A program made the translations under genes and the position numbers. From positions 1 through 64,000 of the forward strand of contig CAYGJC010000009.1 in assembly GCA_964350245.1 (NCBI GenBank): a stretch of DNA of 64,000 nucleotides, in the 5' to 3' direction. This document shows positions 33,574 to 41,995 of the stretch, piece after piece. Each line of letters opens with the position of its first letter. Position 1 is the first letter of the stretch. The notes beneath the pieces were generated by a model that had not been told where the DNA came from, searched no databases, and saw only the letters and a list, made by a program, of their open reading frames with translations. The stretch comes from JAJACP01 sp964350245 (GTDB lineage Bacteria > Chlamydiota > Chlamydiia > Chlamydiales > JAAKFR01).

Positions 33574-34030
33574 GTAAAAGAAGTTTTTGTCGAATCAACG
33601 GTTCCATGTTGCGCGCTTCAGCTGCGCGCATTTCAAGACGGTCTTCTTGTTCAATATCATCATAACCAATGAGATGGAGCAGACCATGGATTAAATAAAG
33701 AGTGAGTTCGCGGTAGCACTCTTCATTGATTCCTTCGCCTGATTTGAGCACGTAGTCGACAGCCGTTTTGGGGCAGATGAAAATTTCTCCAAGAATGTGA
33801 TAGCCTCCTCCCTCTTCTTCTTGATCTAGAGGAAAAGAGATGCAGTCCGTTGGAGAGGGATCGTTGAAAAATTCGTGATGAAGGCGGATGATTTCTTCTG
33901 TGGAGACAAAATAAACAGCCACCTCGTCGGTGGCTTGTTTTTCTTGAGAAAGAAGGTGTTTCACAACCGGCTTGACAGATTCAACCTGAATAGGCAGGTC
34001 TTCTTGCTGATCAAATACAAGAACCTTCAT
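33566..34030 (-). CDS. ybeY: YbeY endoribonuclease/rRNA maturation factor
   Basis: The 154-residue protein matches YbeY: VYFVSTEEIIRLHHEFFNDPSPTDCISFPL, GEIFICPKTA, and the zinc motif HGLLHLIGYDD. YbeY acts in 16S rRNA 3'-end maturation and ribosome quality control. The metal motif normally reads H-x3-H-x5-H; here the third ligand is Asp (GYDD instead of GYDH). Asp can bind zinc, so loss of function is not implied. The gene shares eight bases with the next gene and begins 22 bases after the tiny basic protein gene. Confidence 0.92.
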   Translation of the reverse strand: MKVLVFDQQEDLPIQVESVKPVVKHLLSQEKQATDEVAVYFVSTEEIIRLHHEFFNDPSPTDCISFPLDQEEEGGGYHILGEIFICPKTAVDYVLKSGEGINEECYRELTLYLIHGLLHLIGYDDIEQEDRLEMRAAEARNMEPLIRQKLLLRG

Positions 34031-34052
34031 GTCCGAAGATGTGGTTGTTGCA

Positions 34053-34214
34053 TTAAGCGATAGGAGGTGTTTTAGGAAGCCCGGTCGCGCGCGTGTTTTT
34101 CTCTTTGTCCCAACGTCCTAATTTTTTTAGAACCTCGATCCGCTCGAAACGTTTCAACACGTTGCGTTTCTGGCCCCCTTTAGTTGATTTTCCGTAACTT
34201 TTATGGCGTGACAT
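34053..34214 (-). CDS. Small basic protein of the chlamydial/verrucomicrobial type
   Basis: Translation of 34214 to 34053 gives 53 residues: MSRHKSYGKSTKGGQKRN, then VLKRFERIEVLKKLGRW, then TRATGLPKTPPIA. The VLKRFERI, GRW and GLPK elements are those of the short basic proteins restricted to Chlamydiae, Verrucomicrobia and relatives (TIGR04137-type). Length and charge suggest a ribosome- or RNA-associated protein; the role is unknown. It lies between ybeY and another tiny basic protein gene. Confidence 0.8.
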   Translation of the reverse strand: MSRHKSYGKSTKGGQKRNVLKRFERIEVLKKLGRWDKEKNTRATGLPKTPPIA

Positions 34215-34222
34215 ATCTTAAC

Positions 34223-34390
34223 CTATTTAATTTTCGGGATAAAAACGTTTGCTTCCGTGGACAGGGCATTATCATGCGCCTTAAATCCTTGGGGAAGGTT
34301 ATCTTTTTTCGGCCCGGTTTTAACTGAAGGTTTCTTGTGCTTACGAGGCGACCTGGCCCGTCTCTCTTCTTGTTTACTGGTTCGTGTCAT
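34223..34390 (-). CDS. Tiny basic protein of unknown function
   Basis: Translation of 34390 to 34223 gives 55 residues starting MTRTSKQEERRARSPRKHKK and ending EANVFIPKIK. The N-terminal half is strongly basic and the C-terminal half nearly neutral. GGGAG lies four to five bases before the ATG. Its stop is only eight bases from the next start, so the two tiny genes are probably read together. I do not recognise the family. The neighbouring RNA-processing genes (ybeY, rny, rnr) make an RNA-binding role plausible. Confidence 0.65.
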   Translation of the reverse strand: MTRTSKQEERRARSPRKHKKPSVKTGPKKDNLPQGFKAHDNALSTEANVFIPKIK

Positions 34391-34443
34391 CGTTCTCCCT
34401 TATAGATAAAGAGGCAAGATCTTACTTTTTTTCTTAAAAAACC

Positions 34444-35085
34444 TCAAGGCGAAATTTCAGGAGGGAGATCGATCTCATCTGAGGTGATCACACCACATGA
34501 TATAATATATTTGAATGCTTCTTCGATTTTCATATCGAGATAGATCACCTCATCTTCCTTATACATCATCAAAAAGCCCGAAGTGGGGTTGGGTGTTGTC
34601 GGGACAAAGACGGTAATAAGAGGGACGCCGATTGTCTTTTCGCATAGAGAGGGAGCCGGGCTACTGACAAGACCGATACAAAAGGCGCCTTCTGTCGGAA
34701 AGGGCACCATAACGACCTGCTTAAAAGAGCGTGAGGTGGTACCAAAAATTGTTTTGATCACTTGCTGTGTGGCTTTGTAGACCGTTTTAATAATGGGAAT
34801 GCGGTGAAGTACATAGTCATAAACGGAAAGAAGCGACTTGAAGACCACCACCCGGGCTAAAAAGCCAAGAAGCACCGTGAAAAAAAAGAGGCCAAAGAGG
34901 AGGATAATCTGTAAAATAATGTGAATCGCAGCACTGTATTTGTCAAAAAAAGGAATTCCGACAAGAAACTGTTCGATAAAGCCGACAAAAGGCTTGGTCA
35001 ACAGATTAATGATGAAAGCGACAAGGACGACCGTCACCGCAAGAGGGAGCAGAATGACAAGCCCTGTGATAAAATATTTTTTCAT
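34444..35085 (-). CDS. DUF502-family membrane protein
   Basis: The 213-residue protein has two membrane helices (about 4-28 and 55-80) and the DUF502 signatures: TGLVILLPLAVT at the start, RIPIIKTVYKATQQVI, VPFPTEGAFCIGLVS and VFVPTTPNPTSGFLMM. The C-terminal part forms a small cytosolic beta domain. The function is unknown across the family. It sits between rnr and the tiny basic protein genes on the same strand, with a 53-base gap downstream. Confidence 0.88.
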   Translation of the reverse strand: MKKYFITGLVILLPLAVTVVLVAFIINLLTKPFVGFIEQFLVGIPFFDKYSAAIHIILQIILLFGLFFFTVLLGFLARVVVFKSLLSVYDYVLHRIPIIKTVYKATQQVIKTIFGTTSRSFKQVVMVPFPTEGAFCIGLVSSPAPSLCEKTIGVPLITVFVPTTPNPTSGFLMMYKEDEVIYLDMKIEEAFKYIISCGVITSDEIDLPPEISP

Positions 35086-35114
35086 GTTCTAATTCTATAC
35101 CAAGTTTTCGGATT

Positions 35115-36968
35115 TTAGCCCAGTTGCCATTCAACCTCTTTCGTGATCAGATCGATCTGCACGGGCTTGACCTCAAGGGCGTCACCTGTTTGAAGCCGTT
35201 TCCGTTTCCGGTTCAGCGAGGAGAAGGGGATAAAGCCTTCCAAGAGCAGTTCGGAGAGCTCAAAGGAAAATCCAAACGATTTGATGGTGGTGACCACAGC
35301 CTTGTAGGTATGGTCTGGTTTTTTCTTAAACTGCGTTTCTAGAATACGGAGCTTTTTCAGTAGGATTACCGCGTTTTCCGCGCGGCTAGAAAGGCGTTCT
35401 TTTTCGGAGCAGAGCAGGGCGATCTGGTCAAAATTCTCTTTCCCATCCACCTTTTCAAACAAGAGGCGATGGACAACCAGATCAATGTAGCGTCGAATCG
35501 GGCTGGTAAAATGGGTATAGTGCTCTAGACCGAGACCATAATGTCCCACGTTTTGCGTCGAGTAGCTAGCCAGTTTCATACTGCGGATAAACTGAGTAGC
35601 CAAAAACTGCCCAAAGGGGCTGCCTCGCGCCTGGTCGAATAGATTTTGGAGTTCTTCTGCAGAGGGTTTACCGGCTATTTGAAACCCCATTGCTGAGGCA
35701 ACGGCAGCGAACTCTTTAATGTTCTCCGGATTCGGTTCTTCGTGGATACGGAATGTAAGCGGTTTGCCCTCTCGGCTTAGGTGAGTAGCTACCACCTCGT
35801 TGGCTTTCAGCATAAACTCTTCGACCAGCTGGTGTGTGATATCGTATTCGACAAGCTCCACTCCTTTGGGTACTCCGTTTGTATCAATCACAAGTGAGGT
35901 GTCAGGCAAAGCAAACTCAATACTTCCCCGCTCCGCCCGTTTGATCTTCAGACAGCGCATTAGCTCAACCATCAGATTTAATTGTGGTTTAAAGCGGCTC
36001 TTTTTCTTGCCATCTAAGACCTCTTTGGCCTCCTCGTAGGTGAACCGCTTTTTGCTGTGGATCACACCACGTGTGATACGGTAGCTTTTCAGCTCCCCAG
36101 TGGAGTCCAAGATCATCATTACCGAAATCGTGAGTCTGTCGACCTTAGGCTTTAGGCTGCATAAATGACTGGAAAGCTCATGGGGGAGCATAGGTAAAAC
36201 AGTTCCCGGTAGATAGACCGAATTACATCTCCGCCTAGCTTCACGGTCCAAAGAGGTCCCTCTTTTTACATAGTGAGAGACATCCGCAATGTGCACCCCC
36301 AAGTGAAAGTGACCTTTATTGTCTTTCTCAATGGAAAGAGCATCGTCGAAGTCCTTGGCTGTTTTGGGGTCAATGGTGAGGCACTCTAAGCTGCGCAGAT
36401 CCTCTCTTTTCTTGATCTCTTTTTCTGTGACATGCGTTCCAAATGCTTTTGCTTCATCCAGAGTTTTAGAAGGAAAATCATCATCTAAATCGTACTCTTC
36501 AATTGCAGCGCGCACATCACAACTTGGATCGGAGATGTGTCCAATATAGGCGCTCATCTCTCCTAGGCTATCGCGTTTTGGTGAACCCCAGTCTTGTACA
36601 TGAATGATGATACGGTCGCCCGGCTGCAGCTCTCTGTCATCAGAAGGAAGAATCCGCATCTGTTTCTCTTCGCCTAATAGAGGGACATGGGCATAAATCG
36701 CTTTTTTTTGCTCGGCATAAGTCACTGTGCCCGCCACATGTGAGCGTCCCCGCCGGACAATTTTGAGAACGCGCCCTTCCGGTCCTTTTTCAGAAAAAGA
36801 GCGTGCGTTGATCTCTACCTCAACCGAATCGCCATCGACAGCACCCTTCGTGGCGCGCTTGGGAATAAAAACATCTTGGGGATGAGCGGTGCGGTCATCC
36901 GGGACCAAGAAGCCAAATCCTCGTTGGTGAACCCGTAGGGTTCCCGTAACAGCTTTTTTTTGCTTCAT
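35115..36968 (-). CDS. rnr: Ribonuclease R
   Basis: The 617-residue protein has an N-terminal cold-shock domain (GFGFLVPDD, DVFIPKRATKGAVDGD), the RNB catalytic domain with TIDPKTAKDFDDALSIE (the Asp cluster for Mg2+), GVHIADVSHYV, RIHEEPNPE and HYTHFTSPIRRYIDLVVHR, and a C-terminal S1 domain. RNase R degrades structured RNA 3' to 5'. The start is the ATG at 36966-36968; the only longer option is a TTG. It is rather short for RNase R and lacks the long basic C-terminal tail. A 72-base gap separates it from the divergent gene at 37041. Confidence 0.94.
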   Translation of the reverse strand: MKQKKAVTGTLRVHQRGFGFLVPDDRTAHPQDVFIPKRATKGAVDGDSVEVEINARSFSEKGPEGRVLKIVRRGRSHVAGTVTYAEQKKAIYAHVPLLGEEKQMRILPSDDRELQPGDRIIIHVQDWGSPKRDSLGEMSAYIGHISDPSCDVRAAIEEYDLDDDFPSKTLDEAKAFGTHVTEKEIKKREDLRSLECLTIDPKTAKDFDDALSIEKDNKGHFHLGVHIADVSHYVKRGTSLDREARRRCNSVYLPGTVLPMLPHELSSHLCSLKPKVDRLTISVMMILDSTGELKSYRITRGVIHSKKRFTYEEAKEVLDGKKKSRFKPQLNLMVELMRCLKIKRAERGSIEFALPDTSLVIDTNGVPKGVELVEYDITHQLVEEFMLKANEVVATHLSREGKPLTFRIHEEPNPENIKEFAAVASAMGFQIAGKPSAEELQNLFDQARGSPFGQFLATQFIRSMKLASYSTQNVGHYGLGLEHYTHFTSPIRRYIDLVVHRLLFEKVDGKENFDQIALLCSEKERLSSRAENAVILLKKLRILETQFKKKPDHTYKAVVTTIKSFGFSFELSELLLEGFIPFSSLNRKRKRLQTGDALEVKPVQIDLITKEVEWQLG

Positions 36969-37040
36969 AAATAGAGAGTATAGCAAAATACTGTTTATTG
37001 CTTGCGAAATTTTTAATAATCATTACACTATTAGAATCTT

Positions 37041-37295
37041 ATGGCAGTATCATTTCCGCTCATTACATGTTATCGAGGAGTAGAGCAGAGTTCAGAGGTC
37101 TGTTTTGTTCTTCCTGTCGATCGTACAACAGGGCTTGTTTTAGCTCTTTTGGGAGGAAGCATGCTCCTGATCGGTGTTTATCTGATGTATTGCGGCATTG
37201 GGACCATTCCTGCCAGCATGAGTGGCTTTGCTCTAGCTCTTTTCGGGGTGGTCACGCATTTCACAGGGCTCGTCCTGACTGCAAAATCTTTGTAA
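37041..37295 (+). CDS. Small two-helix membrane protein (first of three)
   Basis: The 84-residue product has a short polar N-terminus with two cysteines (MAVSFPLITCYRG) and two membrane helices at about 32-52 and 56-80 joined by a tight loop. It ends in LTAKSL. There is no clear ribosome site and no recognised family. It is kept because of its bilobed helix pair and because it precedes two similar genes on the same strand. A false frame is possible at this length. Confidence 0.45.
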   Translation: MAVSFPLITCYRGVEQSSEVCFVLPVDRTTGLVLALLGGSMLLIGVYLMYCGIGTIPASMSGFALALFGVVTHFTGLVLTAKSL

Positions 37296-37371
37296 AATTA
37301 TTATTTTAAATACCACCTTAATAAAACTTTGTTAAACTATTAACAGATAAAGAGTTAATGGGAGGTGTGCC

Positions 37372-37617
37372 ATGTCTACACCAGCTTTAGCAGAAAATAG
37401 AGCCATGCATTCAGCGGCCGCTATTCCGGTCAATGATGTGAAAGTGAAAGATAGCTGCATGCTATTTGTGGTGGTGCTTTTGGCTACCGTAGCACTTGCC
37501 GTTGTAGGCTATCAATTAGGGAGCTCTCTTTATCTTTCTGGTGGCATTTCAGCTGCCGTTTTAGGAACAGCTTGGATAGGGTGTGCATGCTCTCTCTATT
37601 TCTTCAGTTCGCGTTAA
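37372..37617 (+). CDS. Small two-helix membrane protein (second of three)
   Basis: The 81-residue product has a 28-residue polar N-terminus with LAENRAMHSAAAIPVNDVK. Two closely spaced membrane helices follow (about 29-50 and 55-76), and a Ser-Ser-Arg end. GGGAGG lies nine bases before the ATG, a strong ribosome site. The region upstream is AT-rich. The profile fits an inclusion-membrane protein, with secretion of the N-terminus by type III expected for that class; that is inference. Confidence 0.6.
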   Translation: MSTPALAENRAMHSAAAIPVNDVKVKDSCMLFVVVLLATVALAVVGYQLGSSLYLSGGISAAVLGTAWIGCACSLYFFSSR

Positions 37618-37698
37618 AAAAAATCTTATTCTTCTCTTAATAATATTTTTGTGTTAAAATTCATATCTATTTTTAGTTAATTAAATTAAGGGGTAAAA

Positions 37699-39435
37699 AT
37701 GTCCTCATCCGGTAGTTCAGTTAATGAGTCTGTTTCGCCTGTCAATTATGGACTCACTCTCCGAGAGCTAGCCGCTGTTCGAGTTCAGGTCACTGAAGAA
37801 CAAGAGCCGCGTAAAATACAAGCGTATGTCAATAGATACGTGCGATTAGAGTCAGCTAGAAATTCCGCTATCAGGGTAAAAAATCGAGACCGCAATTACA
37901 CGGTTATTGTGGCCGTAGCTCTGGCTTTGATTGCAGCCGCGGGTGCAGCTTCTCTGATTGCCACAAGTGGGGGGCCGACGAATATGCTCGCCTTTTATGG
38001 AGGGGTGGCGTCTGGCGTACTTTCACTGGGTCTGATCATCTACGCTGTGGCTATGATTGCCTATACAGCAAAACGTAAACGTCAGTTACAAAGAGACTTC
38101 GATAATGCGAGTCTAGCTCAGATCGGTCATGCTGACATTATCGCGCAAATGCGTCAACAACAGGCCAGCCGTGAGGTTGTTCAAGAGGTGATTCGCCACA
38201 TGAGGGGTGAGTCGTTTGCGCAGTTTGTAGGATGTGCACTAACTGGTGATGAAAGTAACAATCAACCCATTCTTGAAGCCATAGCTAAGCATGATGCGTG
38301 TTCAACTTTGCGTGATGCAGAACAGCTCAGGGCTGTTTTAGAGAAGACTGAAGTGGCGGTTGCGAGACGCATTATCCAGTCTATTTCGGATGACTTATTT
38401 ATTGAGCTACTTGTTCTTGTATTGGCTACAGAGGGGACAAACCTTAAGCCTGCTTTTGCGCAGGATGCGCGGATTGCGAACTGTGAACCTGATTATCAGC
38501 TCTCTGTGATGGCAGGGTTAGACCCAGCGGGTCGGACAGCCCTTGTTGCTAAGCTGGACCAGGCGCACTATCAAGCCCTTGTCCTGAAGATTATAAGGGC
38601 TAATAGGATTGAAGAGTACGCACCGGCACTTAAAACTCAGCCGGCAAAACTAGCGGCTCTTGTAGATGAGGAGAGTGTTACTGTAGACATCTTAGTCTCA
38701 TGCTACACTCAAATGAGCTTAGCTGAACGTGCGGCATTCCTCGGGGCATTACCGGATGTTTCAACAAGTAGAGATGAGAATCCAAAAAAGTACGACTTAA
38801 TTCTTAAGTGCTTTCAGCAGACACTCGGTGACGAAATAGCCGATTGGAATACCCAAGATGCGCAGTCACTGCTCGTTCAGTATGCGCGCTATCCGGCGTT
38901 TTTCGGAGCTGCGGTTGTACTAGCGGGCATGCCAAGAAAAGTTCCTTTGCTCCAAGCGTTTCATGCGGCTGCAAATGATGATGCCTGTCAACGTGCGCGG
39001 CAGCAAATAGCGACGCAGTATCGTGCTGGAAATTATGCTCAAACAGTAGCTGCACTTGACGAGATTGCCGGACTCACAGATGTAACTGAGAGAAGTCAGG
39101 CAGTCGCTCAGTCAGGCTTAGTAGAGCGATATAAAGATGACCTTGGTGCTTTCAAAAAAGCGGTTGTGGAGAAAGAAAATTATCCTTTGATCGTGGAGTT
39201 TCTCAGCCAATTTGGAGATAGAGCCCCCGCTCATATTGCTCAGTTAGATACTAAGGGCATTCCTGGTAGACCCCGATTTATCGTCGTGTTGAAGCATTTG
39301 AACGAAGTAGCAGACAAAAAGGAGTTGAAAAGGCAAGCTCTTGATGCTTGGGATGCGTGGAAGCCCCCATTTGGTGCCACTAAGCCTGCTCATTTGGACT
39401 TAGCCAACATACGCGCTCCCGTTCAAGCAGATTAG
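37699..39435 (+). CDS. Membrane-anchored protein with a large helical C-terminal domain (third of three)
   Basis: The 578-residue product has a Ser-rich, polar N-terminus, two membrane helices at about 70-92 and 97-125, and a roughly 450-residue soluble region that looks almost entirely helical. That region is Ala-rich and acidic, with repeat-like units such as ALKTQPAKLAALVDEE and YRAGNYAQTVAALDEIAGL, recalling HEAT or TPR-like solenoids. No known domain is recognised. AAGGGG precedes the ATG, and a terminator follows at 39456. The plan of a helix pair plus long cytosolic scaffold matches large inclusion-membrane proteins that recruit host factors. Confidence 0.75.
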   Translation: MSSSGSSVNESVSPVNYGLTLRELAAVRVQVTEEQEPRKIQAYVNRYVRLESARNSAIRVKNRDRNYTVIVAVALALIAAAGAASLIATSGGPTNMLAFYGGVASGVLSLGLIIYAVAMIAYTAKRKRQLQRDFDNASLAQIGHADIIAQMRQQQASREVVQEVIRHMRGESFAQFVGCALTGDESNNQPILEAIAKHDACSTLRDAEQLRAVLEKTEVAVARRIIQSISDDLFIELLVLVLATEGTNLKPAFAQDARIANCEPDYQLSVMAGLDPAGRTALVAKLDQAHYQALVLKIIRANRIEEYAPALKTQPAKLAALVDEESVTVDILVSCYTQMSLAERAAFLGALPDVSTSRDENPKKYDLILKCFQQTLGDEIADWNTQDAQSLLVQYARYPAFFGAAVVLAGMPRKVPLLQAFHAAANDDACQRARQQIATQYRAGNYAQTVAALDEIAGLTDVTERSQAVAQSGLVERYKDDLGAFKKAVVEKENYPLIVEFLSQFGDRAPAHIAQLDTKGIPGRPRFIVVLKHLNEVADKKELKRQALDAWDAWKPPFGATKPAHLDLANIRAPVQAD

Positions 39436-39455
39436 TCTAGAACGTGGATCAATTG

Positions 39456-39492
39456 AACCGTAGATGGGGGAACCTATCTACGGTTTTTTTTT
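39456..39492 (+). terminator. Rho-independent terminator before leuS
   Basis: AACCGTAGAT at 39456-39465 pairs with ATCTACGGTT at 39476-39485 across a ten-base loop, with nine T residues at 39484-39492. It ends the membrane-protein unit and isolates it from leuS, whose start codon is 29 bases further on. Confidence 0.88.
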
Positions 39493-39520
39493 ATTTGCAG
39501 CTCTGCTACCCTCCTACGCT

Positions 39521-41995
39521 ATGAAATACGACCCTCATTTAATCGAAAAAAAATGGCAAAAACAGTGGCTGGAAAAGCACGTTTTTAAAGCCTCAGAAGA
39601 CTCCAAAAAACCCAAATACTACGTTCTGGATATGTTTCCCTACCCCTCGGGTGCAGGGCTTCATGTCGGCCATCTGGTTGGCTATACCGCTACAGACGTT
39701 TTGGGTAGGTACAAGCTGGCACAGGGTTTTTCGGTTCTCCACCCGATGGGTTGGGATAGCTTTGGCTTGCCTGCCGAGCAATATGCGATCCGCACAGGAA
39801 CCCATCCTGCTGCCACCACGCTGAGTAACATCAAAAATTTTAAGTCACAACTCCAAGCGATCGGCTACGCCTATGACTGGGATCGGGAGGTAATGACAAG
39901 CGATCCGAAGTACTACAAGTGGACGCAGTGGATCTTCACGAAACTCTACGAGAGAGGTCTTGCCTATCAGGCGGAGATGTTGGTCAATTGGTGTCCTGCT
40001 TTGGGAACGGTGCTCGCTAATGAAGAGATCGAGGAGGGACGGGCCAAAGAGGGGGGGCACCCTGTAGAACGGCGGCCGCTGAAGCAATGGGTGCTGAAGA
40101 TTACCGCTTATGCCGATCGTCTCTTAGAGGATCTTGATTCTGTCGATTGGCCCGAAGGGCTGAAGCGGCTGCAGCGCAATTGGATTGGCCGGAGCGTGGG
40201 GGCCATTGTGGATTTTCCGATTGAGGGGAGTCAAGAGCACTTAAGTGTGTTTACCACCTGTCCCCATACCCTTTTTGGTGTGACCTATATGGTGCTCTCT
40301 CCTGAGCACCCTCTTGTTGAACAGGTGACGACCAAGGAGAATAAAGAGGCTGTTCACCATTATCAGAAAACGACTGCAGAAAAGAGTGATCTGGAGCGAA
40401 GTGAGCTTGCAAAAGAGAAAACAGGTGTATTTACCGGGGGCTATGCGTTCAATCCAGTTACGGAAGAGAGAATCCCCATCTGGATTGCCGATTATGTGCT
40501 CATGGGATATGGAACGGGCGCAGTGATGGCGGTACCGGCCCACGATAGTCGTGATCAGGAGTTTGCGGGGCAGTTTAACCTGCCGATTCAACCCGTTTTG
40601 GATGAAAAGGATTGTCTGATCAACAGCGCCCATGGCTCGCTTGATCTCAACGGATTGCGTGTAGAAGAGGCGATTGAAAGGGTGACGGCTTGGCTAGAGA
40701 AGAGTGGAATGGGTAGAAAGGCAGTGAATTACAAGCTGCGCGATTGGCTCTTTTCTCGGCAACGCTATTGGGGTGAGCCGTTTCCGATCCTCCATTTTGA
40801 GGATGGCTCTACACGTGCCCTAGAGTTAGACGAATTGCCGCTTGAGGCTCCTGAGGTAGAAGAGTATAAGCCATGTCCAACCGGTGAGAGTCCACTGGCT
40901 AAGGTTAAGGAGTGGGTGACACTGGTTGATGACAAGACGGGAAAACCGGCCCTGCGTGAAACCAATACGATGCCGCAGTGGGCAGGCTCGTGTTGGTACT
41001 ACCTCCGTTTTTGTGATCCGCACAATGAGAGCGCCGCATGGGATCCTGAAAAAGAGAAATACTGGATGCCGGTCGACATGTATGTGGGGGGAGCCGAGCA
41101 TGCTGTGCTCCATCTTCTCTATGCCCGTTTTTGGCATAAGGTGCTCTTTGATTGTGGTCTTGTGAGTGGAACCGAGCCCTTTAAGCGGCTTGTTAATCAA
41201 GGATTAGTGGTGGCACGCGCTTTCCAGAAAGAGGGAGGAGCCTACGTAGAAACTGAAGAGGTGGTGGAACGTGAAGGGAAGTACTTCCACTGGGAGAGTG
41301 GAGAAGAGCTCCGCTCTCAGATTGAGAAGATGTCTAAGTCGAAGCTCAATGGTGTTTCTCCGGATGAGATTATTGAAGAGTTTGGAGCGGACGCCCTCCG
41401 ACTCTACTCCCTATTTATGGGACCCATTGAAAAGGAGAAGGTGTGGAATACCAACGGCGTGAGCGGCTGTCGCCGCTTTCTCAACCGTTTTTTTGAGATG
41501 GCCGTCTCTGAAAAGGTGACCGAGGCTTTCTCTGATGAGGGAATGCAACTTGTGCATCGCCTGATCAATGGGGTGACAGGAGATATTGAAAAGCTGCTGT
41601 TTAACACGGCAATTGCCAAAATGATGGAGTTTCTCAATCATTTCACTAAATTGCCAAACTACCCCAAAGAGGGGGTAAAGCAAGCCGTTCAACTACTCTC
41701 TCCTTTTGCTCCTCACATGGCTGAAGAGTTGTGGGTTTATTTAGGCGAAACATCCCGGCTCGCCCATGTCCCTTGGCCAAAAGCCGATCCACGTTACTTG
41801 GTAGAAGAGAGTGTGACCTACGTAGTCCAGGTAAACGGAAAAGTGCGTGGGCGTTTTGAATTACCTAAAGATCAAAGTGAAGAGGTGATTGTCCATTTGG
41901 CTAAGGAAGATCCTGCAGTGACCAAACATTTGACAGGTGAGGTGGTGAAAGTGATTTTTGTGCCGAATAAGCTCCTGAATTTCGTTGTGAAATGA
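39521..41995 (+). CDS. leuS: Leucyl-tRNA synthetase
   Basis: The 824-residue protein is a full-length class I synthetase of the bacterial LeuRS type: the HIGH-like HVGH in PYPSGAGLHVGHLVGYTATD, the editing domain with YGTGAVMAVPAHDSRDQEFA, the KMSKS signature in QIEKMSKSKLNGVSPDEI, and a C-terminal domain with VQVNGKVRGRFELPKD. The start is the ATG at 39521 (MKYDPHLIEKKWQ). An earlier in-frame ATG at 39464 lies inside the terminator hairpin, so it is not used. It overlaps waaA by four bases, an order also known in Chlamydia. Confidence 0.97.
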   Translation: MKYDPHLIEKKWQKQWLEKHVFKASEDSKKPKYYVLDMFPYPSGAGLHVGHLVGYTATDVLGRYKLAQGFSVLHPMGWDSFGLPAEQYAIRTGTHPAATTLSNIKNFKSQLQAIGYAYDWDREVMTSDPKYYKWTQWIFTKLYERGLAYQAEMLVNWCPALGTVLANEEIEEGRAKEGGHPVERRPLKQWVLKITAYADRLLEDLDSVDWPEGLKRLQRNWIGRSVGAIVDFPIEGSQEHLSVFTTCPHTLFGVTYMVLSPEHPLVEQVTTKENKEAVHHYQKTTAEKSDLERSELAKEKTGVFTGGYAFNPVTEERIPIWIADYVLMGYGTGAVMAVPAHDSRDQEFAGQFNLPIQPVLDEKDCLINSAHGSLDLNGLRVEEAIERVTAWLEKSGMGRKAVNYKLRDWLFSRQRYWGEPFPILHFEDGSTRALELDELPLEAPEVEEYKPCPTGESPLAKVKEWVTLVDDKTGKPALRETNTMPQWAGSCWYYLRFCDPHNESAAWDPEKEKYWMPVDMYVGGAEHAVLHLLYARFWHKVLFDCGLVSGTEPFKRLVNQGLVVARAFQKEGGAYVETEEVVEREGKYFHWESGEELRSQIEKMSKSKLNGVSPDEIIEEFGADALRLYSLFMGPIEKEKVWNTNGVSGCRRFLNRFFEMAVSEKVTEAFSDEGMQLVHRLINGVTGDIEKLLFNTAIAKMMEFLNHFTKLPNYPKEGVKQAVQLLSPFAPHMAEELWVYLGETSRLAHVPWPKADPRYLVEESVTYVVQVNGKVRGRFELPKDQSEEVIVHLAKEDPAVTKHLTGEVVKVIFVPNKLLNFVVK

